The notes beneath the pieces are model-generated. The model did no database searches, was not told the origin of the DNA, and worked only from the letters and a program-made list of their open reading frames with translations. 64,000 nucleotides of DNA. Origin: Dromiciops gliroides (taxonomy: Eukaryota > Chordata > Mammalia > Microbiotheria > Microbiotheriidae). The first letter of the stretch is position 1; each line of letters opens with the position of its first letter. Made by a program: the position numbers and the translations under genes. This document shows positions 13,401 through 25,850 of this stretch, piece by piece. The stretch is from the NCBI RefSeq assembly GCF_019393635.1, contig NC_057866.1:2418223-2482222 (forward strand). Direction: 5' to 3'.

Positions 13401-13957
13401 TGCTGTCTTGGGAGGGATCTTGTTTGGGGGTGGCTCCTCTGTGGGAGGATGAGCTCCTGCCAGAGGGACCTCAGATCCAGGACCCTCAGGCACCTCCCCC
13501 CCACACTGCTCAGGTGAAATCCTGAAGTCTGTGGAGTCTCTCCCCGGCCTCTGTTCACCTTGGCCCCAAACCTCTGGCCTGCTCCTGACGGGGCCTTTTC
13601 TCAACTCCCCAGACCCCACCACCGAGCAGAAACATTCCCACAGTGGTCATTTCCCAGCAAAACATGTGTCTGCATCTGTACCCCGAGTCCCTCTTCTTTC
13701 TGTCAGAGGATGGCGGCCGGCTTCATCACGGCTCCTCTGGAGTCACGAACGGCCGCTGGGCTCATAGGCTCTCAGGCTTCTGCAAACTGCCTTCCCAGCA
13801 TGGTGGTTGTACAAATCATTCTCCCAGCTCTGCTTGCGTCACCCTGCACCAGCCCATCCAAGCCTTTCCTTCCCTCATGTGGCACAGCACAGGACCTTTC
13901 CATGCATCTACCACAGCTTGTCAGCCGCGCCCCCATGGACTGAGGGCACCCCTCAGC
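10439..13957. other. Non-coding flank
   Basis: I see no supported gene. The stretch holds a poly-G run near 10,748-10,760, a (TA)n run at about 12,347-12,368, and a MIR-like remnant near 13,150-13,310 with AGATTTGAACTCAGACCCT. Confidence 0.55.
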
Positions 13958-15155
13958 TCCCAGCTCTTTGCCATCATGAAAAGAGATGCTATTAATATCT
14001 TTGTATATCTTGTTTTCTTCTTTCCTTTCTGTCTTTTTTTCTTTCTTTTTTCTCTTTTCTTCTTTCTCTCTTGTTCCTCCCTTTCTCCCTCTCTCTCTTC
14101 TTTCCTCCCTTCTCTCTTTCTCCCTCTGTCTCTGTGTGTGTCTCTGTCTCTCTTAGCAGAGGTATCACTGTGACAGAGGGCGTGTACAGGAACTCTTGGG
14201 GTGCCATTCCAGATGCTCCCTAGAATGACCAGACCAACTTACAACTCCTCTCGTGGGGGATTTAAGGACCTGCTTTCACGCACTTGATCTCGTTTTTTGT
14301 GGTTGCTTTTTGGTTTGGTTTGGTTTTGTCTAACTTTGCTGATCTGACAGACGTGAGGTAGAGCCTGAGAGTTGTTTCACTTTGTACTTCTCTAATTATT
14401 AGTGATTTGGATCATTTTTCAGCATGGCTATTGGGCACACAGATTTCTTCCTCTGACATCTGCCTCTTTGTGTCCTTTGGCCATCTATTAATTGGGGAAT
14501 GGCTCTTGTTCTGGCAAAGTTGGATCAAGCACTTCTACATCTTGGAAGGGAGAGAGCTCTATCAGAGGAATTTGCTGCAAATATTTTCCCTACTCCTGAC
14601 TTCCACTCCCTTGGTTCTGTTTATACTAAATCTTTTCCAATTCATGTAATTGAGGTTGCCCATTTCACCGTCTACCATCCTCTCCCATGCTTGTCTGCTC
14701 ATGACCTTGTCCCCTCTCGGGAGATCTGGCCAGTAGCTTCCTCCTTGATCCTCTTCTTTGTTTCCGCCATCACCCCTTAGGTGTAAATCCTCAATCCAAG
14801 TGTGTGGTGTGATGCTGGTTTGGGCCGAGTTTCTGCCAACCAGGTGCCCAGCCTTCCAGAAATTTCTGTCAGATGGTGAGTTCCAGCCCCAGGAACTTGG
14901 GGCTTTGGGCTTTTCGGACACCAGCTGCTGGGTTTGTTTGCTTGTGTGTGCTGTGTGCCTAATTGTTCTGCTGATCGCTGGCTCTGTTTCTTACCCAGCC
15001 TCAAACTGCCAAGGCTTCATGGTATGGTTGGTGCAGGATCTGGTGTACATAGGTCCTGTCCTGCCAGGCCTCCTTGTCTTCCCGCGTTGCTCATTATTTC
15101 CTTTAACATCCCTCACCTTTTGTTCTTTTGCTCTTATTGTTTTTAGCACCCAGAA
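13958..15155 (-). mobile_element. Old LINE-1 fragment (ORF2 3' part), minus strand
   Basis: The reverse complement carries the marsupial LINE-1 ORF2 C-terminal region. Landmarks on the plus strand are CAGCTCTTTGCCATCATGAA, TTGGCCATCTATTAATTGGG, GAGTTCCAGCCCCAGGAACT and CTCACCTTTTGTTCTTTTGC. The copy is heavily diverged, with many stops, and contains a C/T-rich expansion at 14,012-14,155. It makes no protein. Confidence 0.75.
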
Positions 15156-15179
15156 GTGATCTTCTTGGTAGTTTGATCA

Positions 15180-15400
15180 GTCATAGCTTATTTTCTAAGG
15201 TCTCTCCCAGCTCTGACCTTCCAAGTTCTATAGTCAAAGGGCCCTTCCCAGTCTGACGTTCTGTGTTTGCTCTTTCAGAGTCCTTTCTAGTTCTGACATT
15301 CTGTGTTCTGTGTCCCCCTCAATTCTGAGCCTCCGTGTCTTCTGTCCTTAGGTTCTGCCCTGCTCTGACTTCAAGTTCTGGATCTAAAGGCCCTTTTTAG
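15180..15400 (-). repeat. Degenerate tandem repeat, TTCTGACATTCTGTGTTC type
   Basis: Several diverged units occur (AGCTCTGACCTTCCAAGTTC, AGTCTGACGTTCTGTGTTTG, AGTTCTGACATTCTGTGTTC). They are the reverse complement of the unit type at 7,340-7,440. Confidence 0.55.
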
Positions 15401-18243
15401 CATCGTCATTCTCAGGGCCTGGTACCCAGTGCTTCGTGCCTGTTAGATTGAAGGGAGTTTTTGTTCTCATTTTACAAAGGAAGAAATCAAGGCCCAGAGG
15501 AGCAAGGAGATTTGCTCAGTTATGCAGGAGGTAAGCACAATGATCGATTGGTCCAAACATGCAGAGCCTCTTCTATCCCTCCCCAGCCCTCCTCTCCTTC
15601 CAAGACCTCACTGATGCTTACTTCATGAAATATTCAAAAGCTCATCATGCTACTGCTCATTCGAGGCAGGGTCTTGCATGGTCACCTGTGGGGGGTCTTC
15701 GCTTGTACCCCAACTTGAGCTGTGCAACCATGGCCAAGGCACTCAGACTCATGGGGTTTGGGGCTCCTCGAGGGAGGCCTGTAGTCCCCTGAGTGTGGAT
15801 ACCTTATGCCCATGTTACTGCAGATGTCTCTACCAAGGCAGGACGTGAGTCTGTGGCCCTTGTCCTGCAGGTGGGTGTAGGGATGCCTTCTGCCTTCTGC
15901 CTCCAGGGACAGTCCAGCCCTGGCTGCTCTTAGCTGCCATACTGGGGTTGGAGCCATCACTGGTGCTTTTATCAGAGACAAAGGCTGCAGATGCCACCAA
16001 CCCACACCTTTCACCCAGTTGTCAAGTGGCAGAGAGAGAGAGAGAGTGTGTGTGTGCTTTTGTAGGAGCAGGAGGACCTGGGTACAAATACTGATAGATG
16101 TTTATTACCTGTGCAACGTTGGATAGATTATCTCCCCTCCATGAGCCTCAGCTTCCCTTTTCCGTAAAATGAGGGGCTTGGACTCAATCATATCTGAGAA
16201 TCATTTCTGGCTTGGGATCTTTGCGGATGAGAATCAGAATATCAAAGCAGAATCATCACATTTGAAAAATGAGGGGACATAACCAGCACCTAATAACTCA
16301 GGGGCAATGATGGGACTAGAGCCAGGCCTTCCAACATCTAGTTCAGTGTCCTTTTCCCTGGAACATCTGTTTATTCATTCAGTCATTCACTCATTCAATA
16401 ATTGTCCACGTGCCATTTTCAGCATGGAAGGAAAAGAGAGGGTTGTTGCTTTGAGGAAGATCCTTCCAGGAGTCCCAATCTCAGAACTGAATGGGGAGAG
16501 GGAAGGGATACCTCTTGTCCGACTTGCTACGCCCGAGAAACACCTCTACAACATCTCCAAGAAGTGGTCACCCGGACTCTGTTTGGAGACTTCCAAGGAT
16601 GGGGAGCCCACTGACTCCTGGGGTAGCTCATTCCCATCATGAGGGAGCTTTTCATGACATTAACTTCTGCCCCTGGGACCAAGCAGATTCGATCTAAGTC
16701 ATCTTCTCTTAGCTGAGCTGAGGAGGCGGGTTATCCATGCAAGGATCTGATAAAGGGCACAGGCATGTGCTTTCTCAATTCTCATGCCTGGTTTTCATAG
16801 TTCTGCTGTCTCTTCCCCGTTCCTCTCTTCCTCCTCTCAAGAGATGTGCCTGTTCTTGCTTATAAATGCCATTAATGGGCGTGTGCTCCCCAACTCATTA
16901 TCTGCTATGTCTGGAAAGCAAGGTAGTTAAATTGACTGTGACTGAAGGAAAGTTGAAGTGGCTGATGATTCTGGTTTGAGGCCCTAGGTGGGAGCCAGGT
17001 GCTCAGGCCCCTGTGACACCTGTGCTGTCTGCCCTCCCAGACCTTTCAAACTCTTGCCTTGCTCCTTGGCTTTGTTGTAGAGGGTCAAGATTTTCCAGAT
17101 AAAGTTAAGCTCAAGTTAAGCTGGCCATGCCTGGAGGAGAGATGGGGAGGGCCTCCTTCAAAGCAAGAGACTTTGGTCTTCACGGTCTCTTCTCTTTGGA
17201 TGTTTCCTTTCCTCTAGTTGAGTTGCCAGAATCGGGGAGAAAAGGGACAGGGCACTGCGGCCATCATCACCTTGATCCGTTAAATCTCAGGGGGCTTCCT
17301 GGAGGAAGAGAGAGGTCTCCAGGATGCTTCCATTTGGAAGATAACCCAATTCAGCCAGCACTTCAGATGCACTTCTTTAGGATAGGTGAAGGTCTGAGGG
17401 TTCTTTAGGGGTACAGCTTTAGAACCGGAAGCATTGGTAGAGGGCTTCTGGTCCCACACACTCATTTTACAAAGGAGGAAACTGAGGCTGCCCAGAGAGG
17501 GACTAAGCTTTCCCAGTTTTACACCCCTCGAGCTTGCTTGGCCCTTCCCACTCTCCTCCCCCACACTCTGGGGTGCTTTCTGTCCACGGGGGTGGGCGGA
17601 GGAAATGCTGCATCCACCTTGCTCCCCTCAAGGTGTCTGGGGGCTACTGGTGGGACCTCTCTGGGGGCAGTCTGGAGGGGGCATGGAAAGCGCTCTCCTC
17701 ACTCCATCACCTGTGAGCCAGCAGTGGAATAATAGCCAGCAAGGCCCAGGTGGGATTCGAACCCTGAATTCTTGAGTGATCCTCCCCTTCCGTTGCACGG
17801 CCTCCTAGCATAGGGGTCCTCTCTGTGTCCCTTGGAGGGTGATAGGGCTGAGATGCCCCCTGAGTCTCAAGGGGTCTTGGGAAGCAGGAACAGTGCTGTG
17901 CCAAATGGGCCAGGGCACCCTTTTGTGCTTCTCCCAAGAGATAGGTGTGTGTGTGGGGGGGAGGGGCGCCAGTCCTTTGTAGTGAAAAGTCCTGCTGAGC
18001 CTCTCTCTCCACTGTGCTTCTCTTTGATTCCCTCCTACCTTCTACCCTAATGCTGACTGTGTGCTACGTTATCCTAGGCACTGTAGGGTGACACAAGCAA
18101 AGCAACAGGCACGGGGGCCTTCAACTGGAGTGTCTAGAAAAATCTCTGAGGCTCCAACCAGGAAGCAGAGGGGAGTAAAGGTGAAGATGCTTATTCAAAG
18201 GCTCAAGAAGTTCTCTGAGCTTGTGCCTGGCAAGGTCGATCTT
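15401..18243. other. Non-coding flank
   Basis: I see no supported gene. MIR-like sequence lies at about 16,060-16,210 (GAGGACCTGGGTACAAATAC, CCTCAGCTTCCCTTTTCCGT), and further old SINE traces lie near 17,450-17,520. Confidence 0.55.
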
Positions 18244-18411
18244 TTGTGTTGTGTTTTTTTCTTAAATTTGTTTTTGGTGAGGCAATCGGGGTTAAGTGAC
18301 TTGCCCAGGGTCACACAGCTAGTAAGTGTTAAGTGTCTGAGGTCAGATTTGAACTCAGGTCCTCCTGACTCCAAGGCTGGTACTTTATCCACTGCGCCAC
18401 CTAGCTGCCCC
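18244..18411 (-). mobile_element. Marsupial tRNA-type SINE (minus)
   Basis: This is a full reverse copy with a T-rich tail at its left end. The target duplication AAGGTCGATCTT / AAGGTCAATCTT (18,232-18,243 and 18,412-18,423) differs by one base. Confidence 0.95.
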
Positions 18412-18423
18412 AAGGTCAATCTT

Positions 18424-21400
18424 AAAAAAAGAAAAAGAAGAAAAATCCCTAACAAGAAAACACAGTGATTGTACCGCCCCTCAGCTCCCGGCCTGGCCAG
18501 TTCTGGGCCAGAGATCTCCCGCCCCAGCCTCAGGCTCTCCCTTAAATACCCTTCAGGAAAAGGAGGGAGTCAATGATACCCACATGCAGCAGCGATAGTT
18601 GGTTTCTTTGGGCCATTGGAGCCCATGGGATGCTGGTGATGCTGGCCCTGCTGGACATCACAAACATGGTGCTGGGGCTGGGGTGGGACATGCTTTGGGC
18701 AGCATCTCGCGGTCTCTTTCTTCATCTCCCTCTATCTCAGTTTCTTTCTCTCTTTTGTCTCTGTGTCTCCATGTGTCTCTGTGCCTCACTCCATCTTTCT
18801 ATCTCTTTCTGTTCCTCTCTCACTCTTTCCACCTTTCTCTGTCTCTGTCTGTTTCTCTCCCCATCCTTCTTTCCCCCATTCTTCTCTCAGTGCCTTTATC
18901 TCTCCCTGTCTCTCACCTTCTCCCCTGCCTGAAGAAATGAAGAAAAAGATGAGTCTTACTTGGGACCAGAGGCTGGGGGAGCAGGCGGGGGTGGAGGTGG
19001 GTTGGGTGGCCTGGTGCTTCTTCAGCTCCAGGGCTGAGGTACCCCCTTGGGCTGGGTGGGTCCGGCTTGGCTGGGCCCAGTCCGTGGGGGGCTCTGGGCC
19101 TGGCCACGGGCAGCCCTTTGTTTCCAAGAGGACGCAGCTCACGAGGTTCCTTGGCCATCTACCACCCACTCGACCAAAACAACACTGACGAGTCTTCGCG
19201 TAAGTGAACCAGAAACATGTGGATTAAATTTCCCCTTGACACAAACATGAGTTTGGTGGAATCTGGAGTTGGGGGGAGAGCAGCGGTTGAGGCACAGGCT
19301 GAAGCCCAGAGGACGTGGAGCAGCAAGAAGCGGCGTGAGCTGTCCCTGAGCCCCTAGTGACCCCAGCTGGTACCCGGCCTCTCCCAAGAAGCCTTGGGGG
19401 GATGATGGGCCTTGGGGTTCTAAGGAGGAAGCAGTGGGGTGCAGTGGGGAGTGGGAGCCTGGGCACTGGGGCTCAGATCTAGGATCCGCACAGATCCGAA
19501 GTTGGGAGTTCCGCTGTACAGTTTCGGCCCATGGGGAAAGACCCTGACTGCCGAGCCCTTTGGGAGTCGGTCACAGAGGGTCCTGCTCCCCTTCCTCCAT
19601 AGGTGCCAGCCAGGCAGAACCCTTCCCAGCTTCCCCAGAGAAGTGCTCCAGGGACAGTGGGAGCCAGGATGGCCCCTAGCACAGAGAGCGCTCATCTTCC
19701 CTGCTCTCCAGCTGTCTGGGGCAGCATCTCCCTGACACTTGCTTCTCTGGAGGTGTTCAGAGAAGCCCTTTCTTCCGGCTCCCTGCTACCTCTCTGCCTG
19801 CTCCTCCTGTGTCTCCTTTGCCACATCATTCTCCAGATCATGCCCTCCCACCACAGGTGTCCCTAGGGGCTCCCTCCCCTGGGGCTCCGTGTACGGATCC
19901 TCTGCTCTTCTCCCTCTCTTCTGCTTCCCTTGGTGAGCTCCTCAGCTCCCATGGATTTAATGTTTCTCTTGTCCAGCCCTAACCTCTCTCCTGACCTTCA
20001 GCCTTGCTTTACCAAACTACACATCGAACAGGATGTTCTATAGACACCTTAAACTCAACTCGTCTAGAACTGAAGTCATGATCTTTCCCCCAAACCTTTT
20101 CCATTTCCAGACTTCCCCGCTTCCCCCAGTCACCCAGATGACAGACACTGCAGCCTGGGGGTCGTCCTCAGATGCGCCCTCTCTCACCCAACCCCCTCGC
20201 CCTATTGCTTCTCCGATGCGGCCCCCACCCTGGTGCAGATCCCATCACCTCCCAGCTGGTCTGTCTGCCCCGGCCTGTCCTCCATTCGTCCACTGACGGC
20301 ATCGTCCCAAAGGGCAGCTTGGGCAGGGTCACCCTCTCCTCAGTAACATCGGGTGGCTCCCCATTACCTCGAGGAGTAACTAACCACCAAATTTAAGCCT
20401 TCCTCCTCCTCGCCCCTCCATGGGCAGGGTCTCGGTCCGAGCAGTGACTGGCTGTCCTCCATGCTTGGGATGCTCTCCCTCTGCCTCGGAAAGTCACCTC
20501 GAATCCCCCCTTCTCCAAGAGGCTTTTACCAGTCCCCCCCAGGCTGCCCCCCCATAGTGCCTCCCCTCCCACCTGCCCTGCCTACAGCTTGTGTGTCCTT
20601 TGCTTCCCCCATTAGATTGTAAGCCCCTTGAGGGCAGGCACAGTGCCCAGCACACAGGAAACACTCAGTGAATGCTTGTTGTCAGGGACCAGGAACGTTT
20701 CTTTGTCCGTGCTGCGAAGGGGGCTGTGAGGGCAAATCTCACCCCTCTGTGAGCCTGGGGAGCTTGGACAGGCTTTTCTCCTAGCTGTAAACCCTCTGCT
20801 GGGCCCTGTGCTCTCATGTGCCCATCTCTGCCCCTGCCCGGCAGGCACCCCACATGGGTAGTGCCCATCTCTGCTCCTCCTCTATGTCCCTCTCTTTGGG
20901 CTGGGGACAGCTCGGTGCTTGATCTGACAAGGCCCGGTGTCTGCCTTCTATCCCTGGGGCTACTGCTGCTGCCCCTCAGTCTCAGCCTTGGCAGAACAGA
21001 ATGGTCAACAAGGCTTCTGGGAATCCTCTTGTCCCCATGGTGACGCAGCCTTGGGAACAGTTAGGCCTGAAGGCAGCACGTCCAGGCCCTGGATCTGCTT
21101 AGACTAGGCCCCCCTTTCTTTTTGTGCCCAGGGCTTTGTAATGACCTTCCTAGGATTTCACAGGGAATTACGTCTTCAATCTCTGCCCGGCCCCACTGAG
21201 CTGCAGGAGTTTCCATGGGACTAAAGATGTGTATGTTCAACCAGGATTATGGGGCTCAGTGCCCGGCTGCCCCATGGGGTGAAGGTGGGGACTGGGGCCA
21301 GGGCCTCCTGGGCCAGACAGTGGGCAGGGAGAAGAAAGAAGAGGGGAATCCGTTGCTTCCGGCCCAGCCTGAGGCTCCTATCTGGGCATGTCTGCCCCTG

Positions 21401-21833
21401 CCCCAACCTTCTTCTCCCACATTAATCTTCTGAGGGGCCTGGCCCATGGGAGCACTGTAGTCTGTCTCCCCCCACCCCCAGCTTTATTCCTAACCATGGC
21501 AGGAGGGAGTCGACAAGCCTTCGCTTCAGTATGGTCCTGGTTCTGCTGCATCCTGGCCCTGTGACCCTGCCCAAAGGTCCTCAAGCCATCTGTCCTCTCT
21601 GGGCCTCCCTAGAGGTCTCCAGATCTGGGCTCTGGGCTTTGGTCTTTTATCTTCAATATAATTGAGTGACTCAAGTCCTAGCAATCAGCCAATCAATAAA
21701 CATTTAATAATAGCCTGCTCCCTTTGGGTCTAGTGGTGGGCTAGGGGTTAGGGAGGGGTCAACAAGGGATACAACATCTGTCTCCTCAACAAGGCCATGA
21801 GTCCCCCTGGGTAGGCCCTTCCTTGGCATCTTA
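18424..21833. other. Non-coding flank
   Basis: I see no supported gene. A C/T-rich (TCTCTG)n-like tract covers 18,712-18,925. Short old repeat pieces occur, such as TTGAGGGCAGGCACAGTGCC at 20,629. Confidence 0.55.
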
Positions 21834-21846
21834 AAGAATGAAACTG

Positions 21847-21993
21847 GGGGCAGCTAGGTGGTGCAGTGGCTAAAGCACTGGCCTTGGATTCAGTAGGACC
21901 TGAGTTCAAATCTGGCCTCAGACAGTTGACACTTACTAGCTGTGTGACCCTGGGCAAGTCACTTAACCCCAATTGCCTCACTAAAAAAAAAAA
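21847..21993 (+). mobile_element. Marsupial tRNA-type SINE
   Basis: This is a full copy with an (A)n tail. The target duplication AAGAATGAAACTG lies at 21,834-21,846 and 21,994-22,006. Confidence 0.95.
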
Positions 21994-22082
21994 AAGAATG
22001 AAACTGAGGTCCAAAGACGGGGAGGGGCTTGACCCAGGCTACTGAGTGGCAAACAGAGCCCAGCACAGAGGCGTCATCTTTG

Positions 22083-22241
22083 GTTTTTGTTTTTATTTTT
22101 GTGAGGCAATTGGGGTTACGTGACTTGCCCAGGGTCACACAGCTAGTAAGCGTTAAGTGTCTGAGGCTGGATTTGAACTCAGGTCCTCCTGACTCCTGGG
22201 CCGGTGCTCTATCCACTGTGCCACCTAGCTGCCCCAGGGGT
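22083..22241 (-). mobile_element. Marsupial tRNA-type SINE (minus)
   Basis: This is a reverse copy with a T-rich left end and the target duplication GTCATCTTTG at 22,073-22,082 and 22,242-22,251. It faces the plus-strand copy 90 bp away, so the two can form an inverted repeat of about 150 bp. Confidence 0.95.
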
Positions 22242-23040
22242 GTCATCTTTGAATCTCAGACTCTAAGAGTTGGAGGGGATCTAAGCCCTACCTGAAACTC
22301 CTCTGCTCTATCCACTTGCCCTCCCCAGGAGGGGTCCAGCTTCTTGAAGACCTTCCGTGACAAGGTGCTCACTCCCTACCTCCCTTTGGGGGTAGCTCCT
22401 CTTTTACTTTCACTTGGGATCCCAGGCACCCACTGCCTTAGCCTCCCACCCTGCCAAGGACCCTTCACCTGTGTGTGTCCTAGACCTTAGTCTGGCCTCT
22501 GGGGAGCTTCGGGACCCCTTTGGGAATCACGTACATGGTAACAGCAAAGTTGTTTTCAGAACAACTGTGACTGCATAAAGGCATCAAGTGTGGAGGATGA
22601 CAGAGGAACCCATCCAAGGTCACAGAACCTCTGAAGTCTACCCCCTGACTCTTGTGGCAGCCCGTGAGGGTCCGCACACCTCGGCTTTGGACAGAGGGCG
22701 GGGGCCACTGGCCCTGGTCTGAAGGCCCAGTGGCCAGAGGCCCAAGTTGTGCAACTGAGCAGATCTGGAAAGTGAGCTAATTACCTCCCCATGACCAACC
22801 ACTTGCTGGCAGAAAATCCTTGGAGAAGAAGAGAGCCAGGGAGCAAGCAAGCCAGAGAAGGAGCAGGAAGGAGGCTCTTACATAAGTAACCAGGAGAGCC
22901 TGACTCCCACATCCAAGGACTCCTGGAGGCACCTTCCCTCTCCTCTCTTCCCAGCGAAAGGGGAAAGAAAGGGGCAAATGTGAGCCCTGGAGAAGCTGAG
23001 AACAGGAGCCGCCCCACAGGGCAGAGCAGGGAGATAGCTG

Positions 23041-23585
23041 ATCAGACAGATGGACAGATGGACACAGGGATGGGTGGATGTATGTACAGACAGATGGACA
23101 TATGTATGGCAGATGGACAGAGAGATGGATGGACAGATGGATGGACTGACAGATGAATGGATGGATGAACGGATGGATGAATAGATGTATTGATAGATAG
23201 ACAGATGTATGGACATGTGGACAGATAGATGGACATATATATGGACAGATGGACAGAGAGATGGATGGACAGATGGATGGACTGACAGACAGATGAGTGG
23301 ATTGATGGATGGATGAATGAATAGATGTATTGATAGACAGATGTATGGGCAGATGGACAGACAGATGGATGGATGGACGGACAGACTGATGGATGGATGG
23401 ACAGACAGAGGATAGATGGATGATGGATGGAGGGATCGATGGATAGACAGGCAGATGGATGGATGGATGGACAGATGGATGGATGGACAGATGAATGGAT
23501 GGATGGATGGATGGACAGACAGACTGATGGATGGATGGATGGACAGATGGATGGATGGACAGATGGACAGACAGACAGACCCTGG
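23041..23585. repeat. GGAT/GACA-type satellite tract
   Basis: About 545 bp of interspersed ATGG, ACAG and ATAG tetranucleotides (GATGGACAGATGGATGGAC-like modules). A larger unit of about 185 bp appears twice, sharing GATGGACAGAGAGATGGATG at about 23,112 and 23,249. The long His/Pro/Ser/Ile ORF on the minus strand is an artefact of the repeat. Confidence 0.95.
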
Positions 23586-25361
23586 CCTCCTCAAGCTCAG
23601 GAGGACTGACAGTTGGAGGCCAGCTTAGAGATCACTTGGTCCATGGCCTACGTCTTTGATGGAGGAGGCTAAGGCTCAAGCAGAGGAGGAAGTTCCTCAC
23701 GGTCACACAGGTGGCCTGGGCACTGCCCCCTCCCAGCTCTAGTCCTGCCCACGTGCCTGCTCCTTCTCAGCTGCTGAGAGGATGTGGAGCGGGGAGAGCC
23801 CCCAAGCTCTGCCCTAGGTGCTCTCCACCCCAGTGCACGCCCTTTCTCCCTTGGTGATCTCATCAGTGCCCCTAGGATCAGTGATCTTTCCTGTGGCTAC
23901 TGTCCCAGATCTCTCTCTACAGCCTCCCAAACTCCCAGCTGCCTGTTGGACATCTTGAGCTCAGCCTGCCCCAAACTGGAGGACGCATTAGCTCTCTCCC
24001 CTCATCCCACCGTCCTCCCAGCTCCTGGGCTTACATCCAGGGGTCATCCTTGACTCTTTACTCTTCCTTGCCACCCAATTTGTTTCCAAGGCCCATCCGA
24101 TTGACCTTTTTGACACCTCTGACCCTGCCCCTACCCTGGTGCAGACCCTCATCACCTCCTTCATGGTCTATGGCAATGGCCGTGGAAGGATCTGCCAGCC
24201 TCGGGTCTCTCTCCCGCTCCACTCCACTCCCCATTCAGCCACCAAAGGAATTCCTACCTTGTCACCTACTCCATAGTGGCTCTCTATGGAGCCCTTTCTA
24301 CAGCTTGCCCAGCCTAGCCCCTTCTGACCTTTCCGGTATCCTCTTGCTGGACTGCCCCCCATGCCTTCTGACCCATTGTTGGCCGGTCCTATGCCTGGGA
24401 TGCCCTCCTTCCTCATGGCTCCCTCCTGGTGGCCCTCCTGCCTCTGCCGGGCTCCCATGATCCATCAGCCCCTCCCACTTGTTGCTTCCCTCTGAGGTTG
24501 CCTGACAGTGTTTTGGCCTCTCCACATCCCCAGGCCCTGGCACACAGAAGAGCTTAGGAAATGATGAAACCCATTTTACTGAGGGGGAAACCAATGCCCA
24601 GAGAGTTTTGCTTTACTGTGCTCTTCAGTGAGGGAGCCAGGAGCCGTGGAGAAGCTTGTCAGCGACTGTCCTCGGGCTCTGGGCACAGCGGCTGGGCCCC
24701 GCATCCTCCCAGGGCTCCTTGCAGAGCTCCTCACACAGTCAGGATGGGCATGTTGCTTAGGGATGCTTCAGCCACAGATCCAGGTATATCTAAGAGTCTC
24801 CAAGAGCCGACGCAAGTGAGGCAGAAGAGACCTGGAATCGGGTGTTGGCTCTGCTGTTTACATGCCCTCTCCCCATTACCGTAGGGGGTACATGCCCCAC
24901 TATATGCCTGAGGTGAGGCGCCCTTGCTGCCCCCGTAGTCCATCCATCAAGGTGCAGAGTGCTCAATGATGGATAAGCTCCCCTGCCTCCGATGCACACC
25001 CCAGGAGCACCAGCATCTCACCAGGTCTGTTTGACAAACATACTCTCCCCCGACAAGTGTGGCTGAGAGGAAGATGCCCACAGGGATCTGGGGCCAGCCC
25101 TGCGAAAGGGGAGTCCAGAGTTTCTGCGGACTGTGCCATAACCCCCAGGGCTTCCAACAACGAGCGGCTGCCCGGACACAAGCCAGTCCTCCACAGCAGT
25201 GGAGGGAGCTCCTTGCCCCAGGTCAGGGAGGAGCTTGGATCAGATGAGTTTTCCAGCTGTATGCTGTTCTCGTTCTGAGATGCTACCATAAGAACAGTTC
25301 ATCTTCAGCCCTGCAAGGCTTTCTTTCCCAAGCTCCTTTATTTGACCCCTATAACATTCCT
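23586..25361. other. Non-coding flank
   Basis: I see no supported gene. There is an old SINE trace at about 23,600-23,715 (GATGGAGGAGGCTAAGGCTC, TCACGGTCACACAGGTGGCC). Confidence 0.55.
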
Positions 25362-25850
25362 GGACAGCTAGGTGGCACAGTGGATGAAGCACTAAGTCTG
25401 AAGTTGGGAGGACCTGAGTTCAAATCTCACCTCAAACATTTACTAGCTGTGTGACCCTGGGCAAGTCACTTAACCCCAATTGCCTTAAATATCTGGGACC
25501 ATCTCTAGTCATCTTGGTTTATATCTTGGGGGTGGCTAGGTGGCACAGTGGATAAAGCACCGGCCCTGGAGTCAGGAGTACCTGAGTTCAAATCCAGCCT
25601 CAGACACTTGACACTTACTAGCTGTGTGACCCTGGGCAAGTCACTTAACACCCATTGCCCTGCAAAAAACAAACAAACAAAAGAGGTTTATATCTTGCCA
25701 CTGGACCCAGAGGGCTCTGGGGGAGAGAGTGAGGCTGGTGACCTTGCCCAGCCCTCCATCACTTAAACCCAACTCACTGCAAGTCATGACACTACCCTGA
25801 TGTCATGGTCCTCTTTGGGAATGAAAGACAAACAATGGCGACGACCACCC
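25362..25850 (+). mobile_element. Older composite SINE, interrupted by a younger one
   Basis: The head (25,362-25,529) starts GGACAGCTAGGTGGCACAGT and runs past TTAACCCCAATTGCCTTAAA into GTCATCTTGG. Its tail resumes at 25,698 (CCACTGGACCCAGAGGGCTC ... GGAATGAAAGACAAACAATG). The two halves join at TTTATATCTTG once the inner SINE and one copy of its target duplication are removed. Confidence 0.8.
25530..25684 (+). mobile_element. Marsupial tRNA-type SINE nested in an older SINE
   Basis: This copy has an AAAC-rich tail and a perfect 13-bp target duplication, GGTTTATATCTTG, at 25,517-25,529 and 25,685-25,697. Confidence 0.95.

Noticed and set aside
18712..18925. C/T-rich tract considered as a splice-acceptor pyrimidine tract
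   Set aside because: No AG followed by a coding exon-like frame; it is a simple repeat.
22878..23594. 238-codon minus-strand ORF rich in His-Pro-Ser-Ile
   Set aside because: It is a translation of the GGAT/GACA satellite; no domain and no start context.
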